64,000 nt of DNA from Leptotrichia massiliensis (GCF_900104625.1 NZ_FNVZ01000004.1:186001-250000); one strand, 5' to 3'. Positions 53,716-62,666 are shown, counted from the stretch's first letter. A program made the numbers and translations. The notes: generated by a model not told the origin, from the letters alone.

Positions 53716-53776
53716 AATTTTTCCTTTTTAATAAATATTTTCAAGATTTGCTTAACAATTTTTATTTTTTATTACT

Positions 53777-54616
53777 TTATTTTTTCAATAATTCCACTGT
53801 CTTTTCCTTGGTTATAGGAATTTCTTCAAACTCGACTTTTCTCGCTTTTTCAAGTTCATAGGCAAGTATAGAATATTGTGTCATACCAATTTCCTTTTCC
53901 AGCAAAATTTTATTATTTAAAACTTCTTCCGCTTTTCCACTCAAAATTATTTCCCCTTCATCAAGGACAAGTATATTTTGAGCATATTCTGCAATAAGTT
54001 CAAGTTTATGCTCAACCAAAATTATTGTTTTTCCTTCATTTGCCATTAAATTTATAATTTTGAAAATATCTTCCGTCCCTTTTGGATCAAGCTGTGAAGT
54101 TGGCTCGTCAATAACTAGAATATCAGGATTCATTGCGATAATTGAGGCAAGTGCCACTCTTTGCTTTTGTCCGCCAGATAAATCGTACGGATTTCTGTCA
54201 CGCAGCTTTTCAATTTCAAGCAATTTCAATATTTTTTCAACTCTAGAAATTATTTCTTCTTTGTCTAAACCTAAATTTTCAAGTCCATAAGCAATTTCTT
54301 CAAAAACAGTATCTTTAACCCCGCTAATCTGTGTAAATGGATTCTGAAATACAAACCCTATTTTCTGCACAAGTTCCTTTTGAGAATAATCTTTCAGTTC
54401 TTTATCTTCCAGCATTATTTTCCCTGTCAGTTCCCCTTTATAAAAATCAGGCGCAAATCGTCTTAACATATTACAAAATGTCGTTTTTCCGCTCCCATTT
54501 TTTCCGATTACAGCCCAAAATTCGCCTTTTTTTATCTCGATATTAATATTTTTCAGGGCTTGTTTTTCTTCAAGCGGATATTTGTAGTTCACATTTTCTA
54601 TTTTGAAATAACCCAT
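53777..54616 (-). CDS. ECF transporter ATPase (A component), proximal
   Basis: 279 residues from the ATG at 54616, chosen for GGAGGG 4-5 nt upstream. Walker A is GKNGSGKTT, Q-loop FVFQNPFTQISG, signature [13 protein letters not shown], Walker B ILVIDEPTSQLD, and H-loop VEHKLE. This ATPase has a complete signature, unlike its partner at 50932-51735. The start overlaps the end of the EcfT gene by 19 bases. It energises the ECF importer. Confidence 0.92.
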   Translation of the reverse strand: MGYFKIENVNYKYPLEEKQALKNINIEIKKGEFWAVIGKNGSGKTTFCNMLRRFAPDFYKGELTGKIMLEDKELKDYSQKELVQKIGFVFQNPFTQISGVKDTVFEEIAYGLENLGLDKEEIISRVEKILKLLEIEKLRDRNPYDLSGGQKQRVALASIIAMNPDILVIDEPTSQLDPKGTEDIFKIINLMANEGKTIILVEHKLELIAEYAQNILVLDEGEIILSGKAEEVLNNKILLEKEIGMTQYSILAYELEKARKVEFEEIPITKEKTVELLKK

Positions 54617-55350
54617 AAAACCCTCCACACAATACACAGCACTATAAAAATAGCCAGCATAATTTTCATAATTTTATCATTTTTTGTTTCTTCTATATCA
54701 TGTAATATTGTCCGCTTTTCTCCAATGGAAAACCCACGTGCTTCAAGTGTAATGGCACGTTCTTCAGTATTCAAAATGGATGATAATACCAATGGAACAA
54801 ATACTGGTAATAACGCCTTTGCTCTTACAAAAATATTTCCTTCCGTTTCCACTCCTCTTGAACGCTGTGAATCCAAAATTACACCAGCCTGTTTTCCCAT
54901 TTCTGGTATCATTTGTAAAGTTAAAAGTAAAATGAATGCCATTTTAGGATTAATTCCTTTTTTTTCTAATGCAGTTATAAAATCTTTTACTGGTGTAATT
55001 AAAATTAGCAGTGTAATCGGTGTTACAATAGCCCATAATTTTGATGTGACAGCAATTGCTTTAAATAAACCTTTTTTGTAAATTATAAAAATCCATATTT
55101 TTGCAAATATTTCTTCTGAAACAAATAATAAACTCTGAGCTAAAAATATTACTAAAGTTAATAAAAATAAGCTTAAGAAGGCTCTTTTAACATAACTCCC
55201 TAATTTCCCATATAAAAAGGCAAATATTCCACAAATTATAAAAAGTAAATATCCATAAATATTATAAGGAATGATAAATCCTGATATAATGAGTGTCAAC
55301 ACTAAATAAAACTTTGTCAAAGGATATAAATTTTTTAAAAAATTATTCAT
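54598..55350 (-). CDS. ecfT: ECF transporter transmembrane T component
   Basis: 250 residues with about five membrane helices. The EcfT coupling motifs are seen: SQRSRGVETEGN (ARG-type motif 1) near residue 160 and ERAITLEARGFSIGEKRT (motif 2) near residue 200. It links substrate-binding S proteins to the two ATPases. It lies 65 bases downstream of the S-component gene and overlaps the ATPase gene. The ATG follows GGAGAAAAT. Confidence 0.92.
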   Translation of the reverse strand: MNNFLKNLYPLTKFYLVLTLIISGFIIPYNIYGYLLFIICGIFAFLYGKLGSYVKRAFLSLFLLTLVIFLAQSLLFVSEEIFAKIWIFIIYKKGLFKAIAVTSKLWAIVTPITLLILITPVKDFITALEKKGINPKMAFILLLTLQMIPEMGKQAGVILDSQRSRGVETEGNIFVRAKALLPVFVPLVLSSILNTEERAITLEARGFSIGEKRTILHDIEETKNDKIMKIMLAIFIVLCIVWRVLWVISK

Positions 55351-55415
55351 ATTTTCTCCATTTTTCTCATTAATTTTTTAAAGAGATAAAATTCTCTATT
55401 TTAAAATAAAATTTT

Positions 55416-56000
55416 TTATTTTATATAATTTTCTCCATATTTGAATTTTATCAAGTATCTATCTGACATACTTTTTACAATTATAACAGCAATAATTATT
55501 GTCAATGATTTGTCTATGATTTCTGACACAAAAGTCGCCATTATTACAGAAAAAACTTCTCCAAATCCTAATTTTATTAAAGATGATGCAACAAACCCAG
55601 TTCCATCTGGTGTAATTCCTTTGTAAACTAAAATTGTAATTACTGTATTTGCAATAACAGTCGTTATAGTTAGTGACAATATTAACAGCACAATTTTTAT
55701 AACGATGTTTTTTATCTTTAACTTTGTCAGATTTCCAACAACAATAGCAATAAGTATCCCAACTGGTAAAAATGCTAAATTTACTGGATTAAATCCACCT
55801 GTTGCAATACTTGTAATTATTGCAGTCACTGATCCTACCCATGGTCCTGCAACAAGACTTATAAATACTGTCCCAATAGCATCTAAAAATAATGGTAATT
55901 TTAGAGAACTTACAATTAATGAACCTGTAAAATTAATAGCCACCGCTACTGGTATCAGCAAACTTGACATTAAAGAAAAATCCTCTTTTAAACTTTTCAT
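55416..56000 (-). CDS. ECF transporter S (substrate-binding membrane) component
   Basis: 194 residues with six membrane segments. The N-terminal half reads LFLDAIGTVFISLVAGPWVG and ITSIATGGFNPVNLAFLPVGI, typical for S components of vitamin importers. The substrate (a vitamin or small cofactor) cannot be set from sequence; the macrodomain in the operon raises an NAD-related cargo as a guess only. It is the first gene of the operon. AAGGAGG before the ATG may be masked by an upstream CCTCC loop. Confidence 0.85.
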   Translation of the reverse strand: MKSLKEDFSLMSSLLIPVAVAINFTGSLIVSSLKLPLFLDAIGTVFISLVAGPWVGSVTAIITSIATGGFNPVNLAFLPVGILIAIVVGNLTKLKIKNIVIKIVLLILSLTITTVIANTVITILVYKGITPDGTGFVASSLIKLGFGEVFSVIMATFVSEIIDKSLTIIIAVIIVKSMSDRYLIKFKYGENYIK

Positions 56001-56006
56001 TTTTCT

Positions 56007-56076
56007 GCCTCCTTAAAATTTTATTTACTATATTTTAAAACATATTTTTCAATATTTCAACCTTTGGAGGAAAGTT
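56007..56076 (-). promoter_or_regulatory. Possible anti-Shine-Dalgarno hairpin in the ECF leader
   Basis: On the minus-strand RNA, AACUUU and AAGGUU (56059-56076) form a 6-bp stem with one G-U that displays CCUCCA in its loop. This is complementary to GGAGG of the ribosome site at 56007-56014, 45 nt downstream. It could switch translation of the S component. It does not match any riboswitch class I know. Confidence 0.35.
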
Positions 56077-56419
56077 TTGTTATTTTTTTTACTATCTCTA
56101 TTAAATAATGTTTATATTAATTTTTATTTCAGTTATTCAGATTAAAAGATATTTTTTCTTATTTTATATATTCAAGTTCATTTTAAGCAGTTAAATTAAA
56201 CGCTATCTCCCTATACTCTGACTTCTTGAATTTTAATTTTTCACTAAAAAATAGCTTGTTTAAAATTTTCTATTCAAAAATATCCTTATGAACTTTGAAA
56301 CGTATTTTGAAAATTATGGTAGCAATCAAATAAAAAATTAAACGACTTAAATATTTTAGACTTAGGAAAGGTTTCTTACTTTGTTAAATTAATAATATGT
56401 GTATATACAAAAATAAATC

Positions 56420-56448
56420 TTTACAAATAAAATTTTTTGTAGTATAAT
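56420..56448 (+). promoter_or_regulatory. Promoter of the amino-acid uptake operon
   Basis: TTTACA (56420-56425) and TATAAT (56443-56448) with a 17-base spacer, about 70 bases before the first gene. Confidence 0.75.
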
Positions 56449-56519
56449 ATTTTCATATACAAATATAAGAGATAAAAAAGTAAAATATACAACAACATTC
56501 TTAGAAAGGAAAGACAAAA

Positions 56520-57179
56520 ATGGACTTTAATTTTATAATAGAAAATATTCCTAAATATTTAGAAGCAATGAAATTGACTTTGTTTATAGGAATTTTTGGG
56601 ATTATATTTTCAATATTGATTGGAATAGTTTGTGCATTGGTTCTTTATTATAGAGTTCCAGCTGCTAGGCAGATTGTGGGAATTTATATTGAGCTTTCGA
56701 GAAATACGCCACTTGTAATACAGCTGTTCTTTCTGTATTTTGGGCTTCCAAAAATTGGAATTACGTTTAATTCGCATATTTGTGCTGTGATTGGATTATC
56801 TTTCCTTGGCGGAAGTTACATGTGTGAGGCATTTCGGAGCGGATTGGAGTCGGTTACGAAAGGGCAGCGGGAATCCGGGTTAAGCATTGGACTTACAGAA
56901 TCACAGCTTATAACTAATGTGATATTGCCACAGGCATTTACGGTTTCGTTTCCAGCGATAGCGGCAAATATAATATTTCTTTTGAAAGAAACTTCAGTAA
57001 TAGGGATTTTGGCTTTAATGGAACTGATGTACTTGACACGGGACTTGATAGGGCTTTATTATAAAACGAATGAAAGTCTGTTTATGCTTGTTGTGGCATA
57101 TTTGATTATTATTTTACCAGTTTCGTTTATTTTAACAGTAATTGAAAGGAGAATAAGATATGCAGCTGTCGGGAATTGA
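56520..57179 (+). CDS. Polar amino-acid ABC transporter permease 1
   Basis: 219 residues with five to six membrane segments, of the HisM/GlnP type. The N-terminal helix KLTLFIGIFGIIFSILIGIV and YIELSRNTPLVIQLFFLYFGLP are family-typical. The EAA coupling loop is EAFRSGLESVTKGQRESGLSIGL, followed by ILPQAF. It forms the channel with permease 2, whose gene overlaps its end by 20 bases. The ATG follows AGAAAGGAAAG. Confidence 0.93.
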   Translation: MDFNFIIENIPKYLEAMKLTLFIGIFGIIFSILIGIVCALVLYYRVPAARQIVGIYIELSRNTPLVIQLFFLYFGLPKIGITFNSHICAVIGLSFLGGSYMCEAFRSGLESVTKGQRESGLSIGLTESQLITNVILPQAFTVSFPAIAANIIFLLKETSVIGILALMELMYLTRDLIGLYYKTNESLFMLVVAYLIIILPVSFILTVIERRIRYAAVGN

Positions 57180-57837
57180 TGTTATTTTTAAAGGAGTCAA
57201 TTTGCAAAGGCTTATGGGTGGACTTATTGTAACAGGACAAATTGCCCTTGTTTCCATAGTATTTTCAATATTATTTGGATTAAGCCTGGGCATAGTTATG
57301 ACTTCAAAAAATAAGATTATTTATGGAGTATTGAAGTTTTATCTGGAAAGTATGAGAATCATTCCCTTGCTTGTGTGGTTGTTCATAATTTATTTTGGAG
57401 TTGCAAAAGGCTTTGATTTGCATATTGATTCAGAAACTACAACAATAATAGTGTTTGTGATATGGGGAACGGCTGAAATGATGGATATTGTGAGAGGAGC
57501 AATTATTTCTCTTCCAAAAATTCAAGGAGAAAGTGCAAAGGCTTTGGGGCTTGATACAATTCAGGTTTATAGATATGTGCTGCTTCCGCAGGCAGTAAGA
57601 AGAATTGCACCTGTAGCGGTAAACCTTATAACAAGAATGATTAAGACAACTTCACTTGCGATTTTTATAGAAGTTGCAGAAGTTCTAAAAATAGGACGGC
57701 AAATTATAGAGTTTTCAAGCAGGAAAAATCCGATGGCACCATTTTGGGTGTATCTGTTCATATTTTTTCTATATTTCATAATTTGTTATCCAATTACATT
57801 ATTATCAAAAAAAATGGAGAAAAAATGGACTGTTTAA
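57160..57837 (+). CDS. Polar amino-acid ABC transporter permease 2
   Basis: 225 residues, same family as permease 1. The helix LIVTGQIALVSIVFSILFGLSLGI and YLESMRIIPLLVWLFIIYFG are followed by the EAA loop IVRGAIISLPKIQGESAKALGLD and LLPQAVRRIAP. The start overlaps the end of permease 1 with its own GAAAGGAG ribosome site. The two should form a heterodimer. The ATPase gene starts 27 bases downstream. Confidence 0.93.
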   Translation: MQLSGIDVIFKGVNLQRLMGGLIVTGQIALVSIVFSILFGLSLGIVMTSKNKIIYGVLKFYLESMRIIPLLVWLFIIYFGVAKGFDLHIDSETTTIIVFVIWGTAEMMDIVRGAIISLPKIQGESAKALGLDTIQVYRYVLLPQAVRRIAPVAVNLITRMIKTTSLAIFIEVAEVLKIGRQIIEFSSRKNPMAPFWVYLFIFFLYFIICYPITLLSKKMEKKWTV

Positions 57838-57864
57838 AAAATAAAGGAAACGGAGGTAAGCAAA

Positions 57865-58647
57865 ATGGCAGATTCGGAAGTTTTATTGGAACTTTCTGAT
57901 ATAAAAAAAGAATATAAAAAAGGCGTACCCGCACTAAAAGGAGTTTCGCTTTCAGTAAATAAAAGTGAGGTTGTAGTAATACTGGGGCCTTCTGGATGTG
58001 GAAAAAGTACACTTTTAAGGTGTGTAAACGGACTTGAAGAAATTCAGTCTGGAGAAATAAAATTACAAGGAAATGTTATTAATAAAGACAAGACAAAATG
58101 GCATTTAATACGCCAGAGAATAGGAATGGTGTTTCAAAGTTACGAATTATTTGACCATATGACAGTTATGCAAAATCTTCTGCTAGGACCGCTTAAAGTA
58201 CAGAAAAGGGATAAAAAGGAAGTTACAGAACAAGCAGAAAAATTGATGGAAAGAGTAGGGCTTCTGGATAAAAAGAACTCATATCCAAGAGAACTGTCAG
58301 GAGGACAAAAACAAAGAATAGCAATTATAAGATCACTATGTATGAATCCAGAAATAATGCTGTTTGATGAAGTTACAGCGGCACTTGATCCTGAAATGGT
58401 AAGAGAAGTGCTGGATGTAATACTGGAATTGGCAAAGGAAGGAATGACAATGATAATCGTTACTCATGAAATGGAATTTGCTAAAGCAGTTGCGGATAGG
58501 ATAGTATTTATGGATTCTGGAGAAATCGTTGAAACAAATTATCCGCTGGAATTTTTTAGAAATCCAAAAACTGAAAGGGCTAAGAAATTCTTAAATATAT
58601 TTAATTTTGAAAAGAAAGATAAGGTGGAATCAGCTTTGTTGATATAA
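57865..58647 (+). CDS. Polar amino-acid ABC transporter ATPase
   Basis: 260 residues. Walker [11 protein letters not shown]-loop [14 protein letters not shown], signature [11 protein letters not shown], Walker [15 protein letters not shown] and H-loop VTHEMEFA, all as in GlnQ/ArtP-type ATPases. It powers import by the two permeases encoded just upstream. The ATG follows CGGAGGTAAGC. The C-terminus is a little extended ([11 protein letters not shown]). Confidence 0.95.
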   Translation: MADSEVLLELSDIKKEYKKGVPALKGVSLSVNKSEVVVILGPSGCGKSTLLRCVNGLEEIQSGEIKLQGNVINKDKTKWHLIRQRIGMVFQSYELFDHMTVMQNLLLGPLKVQKRDKKEVTEQAEKLMERVGLLDKKNSYPRELSGGQKQRIAIIRSLCMNPEIMLFDEVTAALDPEMVREVLDVILELAKEGMTMIIVTHEMEFAKAVADRIVFMDSGEIVETNYPLEFFRNPKTERAKKFLNIFNFEKKDKVESALLI

Positions 58648-58705
58648 ATAAAAAATTTAATAAAACAATTTAGTGAATGCTAATTGTTGAAGGGAGAATG
58701 AAAGT

Positions 58706-59971
58706 ATGAAAAAATTATTAGGATTTAGAAAATTGAATTTATTGGCACAGATATTGATTGGTGCGTTATTAGGTATTTTGGTTGGGCAGTTATTTCCGTC
58801 GTTTGCTAAAGAGTTAAAAATACTGGGAGTGCTGTTTACAAGTTTAGTTCAGATGGTTATTGTGCCGCTTCTATTCCCGCTGGTTGTTTTATCAATAGTT
58901 ACAATGAAAAATACTAAAAAGTTTGGAAATCTTGCATTTAAGACATTTTTACACTTTTTCTCAATTACAACGTTAGTAATCACGCTTAGCCTTATTTTAG
59001 GGAAAGTAACAGGAATTGGTTCAAATATAAAAGCTGGAAGCATTTCCACAGAAGCTATTAAAGATGTTGCTTCTAACATTAATTTGAGCGATTTCTTAAC
59101 ATCAATTGTACCTAAAAATGTATTTACAGCATTTGCAGATGGAAATCTTTTACCAGTTATATTTTTTGCAGTATTTTTGGGAATTGCCTTAATTGCTGTT
59201 GGAGATGACAATAAGCCTGTTATAACATTCTTTGAATCGTGGATAAAGGCTATGTATAAGATTGTAGATTATGCCATTGCATTTGCACCTGTGGGAGTGT
59301 TTGGGCTGATTGCAAGCAATGTCGCAAAAACTGGACTTGGAGATTTATACTTGCTAGGACAGTTTGTACTGCTTCTTTATGTTGGATATTTGGCGGCTTT
59401 ATTAATCGTATTTCCGATTATTGCATACATATTCAAAGTTCCTTATTTAAAATTATTATCAAATATTAAGGATTTGGTGCTAATAGCCTTTACAACAGGA
59501 GGTTCTGCGGTAGTTTTACCTACGCTTCTTGAACGTAGTGAAGAAAATGGAATATCTGAATCAGTTTCAGCTTTTGCTACACCGCTTGGATATTCATTTA
59601 ATCTCATTGGAGCCTGCATTTATATAAGTTTATCAGTAACATTTATAACAAACTTGTACTCAACTCCGCTTACATGGGGTCAATTAATACCGTTAATATT
59701 GTTTTTGACAATAATTACAAAAGGAATTGCAGCAGTTCCATCTGGAGCATTGGTTGTACTGCTTGCGACTGCAACACAACTTAATTTACCTGCAGAAGGC
59801 ATTGCCTTGATTGTATCAGTTGACTTTTTGGCAAATGCTGGACGTACAGCGGTAAATGTAGTTGGAAACACGCTTGTTCCTGCGATTATTGAAAAAACTG
59901 GAGAATATGAAGTTGCGGAAACAGAGGAAGTGTATGCTGGACTTCGAGAAAATGCAGCTGTAGCTGAATAA
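58706..59971 (+). CDS. Dicarboxylate/amino acid:cation symporter (DAACS family)
   Basis: 421 residues, with the glutamate-transporter fold of eight helices and two hairpins. Seen: VIVPLLFPLVVLSIVTM, HP1 tip AFTTGGSAVVLPTLLE, TM7 GYSFNLIGACIY, HP2 TKGIAAVPSGALVVL, and TM8 VDFLANAGRTAVNVVGN. The TM7 NMDGT motif is changed to NLIGA, so the Asp that binds sodium in GltPh is missing, while the Arg of TM8 that holds an acidic side chain is kept. It likely carries an acidic or related amino acid. It sits within an ABC operon. The ATG follows AGGGAGAATG. Confidence 0.9.
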   Translation: MKKLLGFRKLNLLAQILIGALLGILVGQLFPSFAKELKILGVLFTSLVQMVIVPLLFPLVVLSIVTMKNTKKFGNLAFKTFLHFFSITTLVITLSLILGKVTGIGSNIKAGSISTEAIKDVASNINLSDFLTSIVPKNVFTAFADGNLLPVIFFAVFLGIALIAVGDDNKPVITFFESWIKAMYKIVDYAIAFAPVGVFGLIASNVAKTGLGDLYLLGQFVLLLYVGYLAALLIVFPIIAYIFKVPYLKLLSNIKDLVLIAFTTGGSAVVLPTLLERSEENGISESVSAFATPLGYSFNLIGACIYISLSVTFITNLYSTPLTWGQLIPLILFLTIITKGIAAVPSGALVVLLATATQLNLPAEGIALIVSVDFLANAGRTAVNVVGNTLVPAIIEKTGEYEVAETEEVYAGLRENAAVAE

Positions 59972-60003
59972 ACTTTAAAAATAAAAATAGAAAGGATGAA
60001 AAT

Positions 60004-60951
60004 ATGTCAAAAGTATATATAATTCATGAAAATATGGATTGGACAAGACATCTAACTGCAAGGCTGGATGAATTGTCAGTTCTTTATGAAGAACTGAATT
60101 TGTCAGAAGGAATATTAAATATAGGAAAAGAGCCTGAAAAAGGCGTGTATTATAATAGAATGAGCGCTTCTTCACACACAAGAGGGCACAGATATGCACC
60201 AGAATTAACGGAGCAAGTCTTAACATGGCTCGAAAACAAAGGAACAGAAGCAGTCCGTGTAATTAATGGGACATCTGCAATAAATCTTGAAGTGAGCAAG
60301 CTGAAACAATACATCTTACTGCAAAAGGCAGGGATAAATACTCCAAAAACATTAGGAGTTGTGGGAAAAGGGCAAATCTTAAATGCTGCAAAAGAACTTG
60401 ACACATATCCTTTTATCATAAAGCACAACAGAGCTGGAAAAGGACTTGGAGTAAGGCTTATAAGAAGTTATGAAGAACTTGACAATTATGTAAATGGAAA
60501 TGATTTTGAAGATTCTGTCGATGGAATAAGCTTGATTCAGGAATATGTGAAGCCTGTAGATGGACATATCATAAGAGCTGAATTTATAGGTGGAAAATAT
60601 CTTTATGCCGTAAAAGTTGATTCAAGCGATGGATTTGAACTATGTCCAGCAGATTCGTGCCAGATAAATGATAAATTCTGCCCTGTAGGAGAAGAAGCAG
60701 CAGAAAAAACAAAATTTAGAATTATCGAAAGATTGCCAGAAAATCAAATTGAAAAATATGAGAAATTTTTGAAAGAAAACCACATAGATGTGGCGGCAAT
60801 AGAGTTTATCATAAATGAAAACAACGAAGTTTTTGTTTATGACATAAATACAAATACCAACTACAATGCCGATGCTGAAAAAATAGCTGGGAAATATGCT
60901 ATGTTGGAACTAGCAAAATATTTAAAAGATGAATTGGAAAAATTAGGATAA
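60004..60951 (+). CDS. ATP-grasp ligase (RimK-like)
   Basis: 315 residues. ATP-grasp enzymes join a carboxylate to an amine via an acyl phosphate. The N-terminal part shows YYNRMSASSHTRGH (about residues 49-62). The ATP-grasp core has TPKTLGVVG, the Lys of YPFIIKHNRAGKGLGVRLI (about 133-152), LIQEYVKPVDGHIIRAEFIGG, and metal ligands in AAIEFIINEN and VYDINTNTNYN (about 262-290). The layout resembles RimK/alpha-L-glutamate ligases. Because it lies between a DAACS symporter gene and the solute-binding protein gene, an imported (possibly acidic) amino acid is the likely substrate. The ATG follows AGAAAGGATG. Confidence 0.88.
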   Translation: MSKVYIIHENMDWTRHLTARLDELSVLYEELNLSEGILNIGKEPEKGVYYNRMSASSHTRGHRYAPELTEQVLTWLENKGTEAVRVINGTSAINLEVSKLKQYILLQKAGINTPKTLGVVGKGQILNAAKELDTYPFIIKHNRAGKGLGVRLIRSYEELDNYVNGNDFEDSVDGISLIQEYVKPVDGHIIRAEFIGGKYLYAVKVDSSDGFELCPADSCQINDKFCPVGEEAAEKTKFRIIERLPENQIEKYEKFLKENHIDVAAIEFIINENNEVFVYDINTNTNYNADAEKIAGKYAMLELAKYLKDELEKLG

Positions 60952-60988
60952 GAAACAACAAAAATATTAAATAAACTTGGAGGTAATT

Positions 60989-61837
60989 ATGAAAAAGAAT
61001 TTTGAAAGGTTTGTAAAAATTATTGCAATCTTAGTTTTAGGGGTATTTGCAATAAGCTGTGGAAAAGGTGGAAAGGGAAGTGCTGAACCAGGATCAATTG
61101 AGGCAATAAAAAAAGCAGGAAAAATAAGAATAGGAGTATTTGGAGATAAGCCGCCATTTGGATTTGTTGATGAAAATGGGAAAAATCAAGGTTATGATAT
61201 TTATTTGGCAAAAAGACTTGCAAAAGATTTATTAGGTGACGAAAATAAAATAGAATTTATCACATTGGAAGCTGCAAATAGAGTGGAATATTTATTATCA
61301 AATAAAGTTGACATTATTCTAGCAAACTTTACAGTAACAGACGAAAGAAAACAAAAAGTTGATTTTGCAAAACCTTATATGAAGGTATCATTAGGGATTG
61401 TTTCGCCAGAAGGTGCTCCAATAAAAGATGTGAAAGAGCTGAAAGGTAAAAAATTAATAGTTAACAAAGGAACAACAGCAGAAATTTACTTTACAAAAAA
61501 TCATCCAGATATAGAATTATTGAAATATGACCAAAACACAGAGACATTTAACGCATTATTAGATAAAAGGGGAGCTGCGCTTGCACACGATAATACTCTA
61601 GTATTTGCATGGGCAACAGAAAATCCAGGATTTGTTGTGGATATTAAACAGTTAGGGGAACAGGACTACATTGCTCCAGCTGTAAGAAAAGGGAACAAGG
61701 AATTATTAGACTGGCTAAATACCGAAATAGATACTCTTACTAAGGAAGGGTTCTTTGAAAAAGCGTATAAAGCAACTCTTGAGCCTGTTTACGGAAATAA
61801 AGTTGATCCAAAAACAGTAATTATCGAAAATAAATAG
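60989..61837 (+). CDS. Amino-acid ABC transporter substrate-binding lipoprotein
   Basis: 282 residues from the ATG at 60989 (GGAGG 6 nt upstream; an in-frame TTG at 60977 overlaps that site). The lipobox is FAISC, so the protein is membrane-anchored. The family 3 solute-binding fold shows KAGKIRIGVFGDKPPFGFVD, GYDIYLAKRLAKDLLG, VDIILANFTVTDERKQKVDFAKPY and KGTTAEIYF. The ERKQKVDF Arg binds the ligand alpha-carboxylate in this family. It resembles PEB1/Glu-Asp-type binding proteins most. It is the last gene of the operon. Confidence 0.93.
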   Translation: MKKNFERFVKIIAILVLGVFAISCGKGGKGSAEPGSIEAIKKAGKIRIGVFGDKPPFGFVDENGKNQGYDIYLAKRLAKDLLGDENKIEFITLEAANRVEYLLSNKVDIILANFTVTDERKQKVDFAKPYMKVSLGIVSPEGAPIKDVKELKGKKLIVNKGTTAEIYFTKNHPDIELLKYDQNTETFNALLDKRGAALAHDNTLVFAWATENPGFVVDIKQLGEQDYIAPAVRKGNKELLDWLNTEIDTLTKEGFFEKAYKATLEPVYGNKVDPKTVIIENK

Positions 61838-61866
61838 TCTAAATTATATAAATTTTCTTATTTAAA

Positions 61867-61892
61867 ATGCTCTAAATATTACTTTAGAGTAT
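61867..61892 (+). terminator. Terminator of the amino-acid operon
   Basis: ATGCTCTAAA pairs with TTTAGAGTAT (one G-T), followed by TTTATTATTTT. Confidence 0.8.
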
Positions 61893-62086
61893 TTTATTAT
61901 TTTGATTGAATTTTTAATAAATTATCTACCATGATAAAAAACTTCTATATTTTCAAAAATTATTTATAAAATTTTAAAAAAACACTATGAAAATTAAAAA
62001 AAATATGTTACAATTAAATGCAATAAAGGAAAGTATAATTTAAATATAATAAAAAATATAAATAAAAAAGGAAAAGAGGTTAAAAT

Positions 62087-62617
62087 ATGGAGAAAAAATC
62101 AAAAATTACAGCAATGCTATCTGTATTATTAGTTTCTGCTCCGACTACAGCTAAAAAACTTACAACATCAAATTTACGTGATAATGCGATGAGAACTACT
62201 GCTGTTGAAGTTGATGGAACAGAAATAGAACAATTAGAGATAGCAAAAGAAGAAAAGGATGCTAATAATAATAACGTTATAGTGCTAGACACAAATCAAT
62301 TAAAATTTGATTTTAACAGTGCTACAATTAAAGAAGAATATACTCCAATATTAGAAAAATTAAAAAACTATATAGAAGCTAAGAATGAAAAAATTTCAAT
62401 TACTGGATACACTGATTCTAAAGGTACTAAAGAATATAATAAAGAATTATCCCTACGAAGAGCTGAAAGTCTTGAAGAAAAATTAATCGAATTAGGACTA
62501 TCTCCTGAAAAGATTATTGAAACAAAAGGAAATGGTGACAACAATCCGATTGCTTCAAATGATACAGAAGAAGGAAGAGCAGCCAATAGACGTATTGAAG
62601 TTCAATTTGTTCATTAA
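62087..62617 (+). CDS. OmpA-domain protein
   Basis: 176 residues. The N-terminus KITAMLSVLLVSAPTTA looks like a weak signal peptide. The OmpA/MotB peptidoglycan-binding domain covers about residues 68-176: IVLDTNQLKFDFNSATI, ITGYTDSKGTKEYNKELSLRRAESLEEKL, KGNGDNNPIASNDTEEGRAANRRIEVQF. There is no beta-barrel, unlike the OmpA protein at 15434-16531, and no lipobox. It is probably a periplasmic wall-binding protein. A terminator shared with cutC follows. Confidence 0.9.
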   Translation: MEKKSKITAMLSVLLVSAPTTAKKLTTSNLRDNAMRTTAVEVDGTEIEQLEIAKEEKDANNNNVIVLDTNQLKFDFNSATIKEEYTPILEKLKNYIEAKNEKISITGYTDSKGTKEYNKELSLRRAESLEEKLIELGLSPEKIIETKGNGDNNPIASNDTEEGRAANRRIEVQFVH

Positions 62618-62627
62618 TAAGATAAGC

Positions 62628-62660
62628 AAAAAAGCCAAATTTAATAGATCTGGCTTTTTT
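62628..62660. terminator. Bidirectional terminator between the OmpA-domain gene and cutC
   Basis: AAAAAAGCCA (62628-62637) pairs with TGGCTTTTTT (62651-62660), giving T-runs on both strands. Confidence 0.85.
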
Positions 62661-62666
62661 TGTTTA

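Larger units (their letters stand above)
56001..56519. other. Divergent intergenic region, ECF operon / amino-acid operon
   Basis: 519 bases, very AT-rich, no gene seen. The left part is the ECF leader with a possible anti-Shine-Dalgarno hairpin (56059-56076). The right end has the promoter of the amino-acid operon (56420-56448). The middle shows nothing I can identify. Confidence 0.6.
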
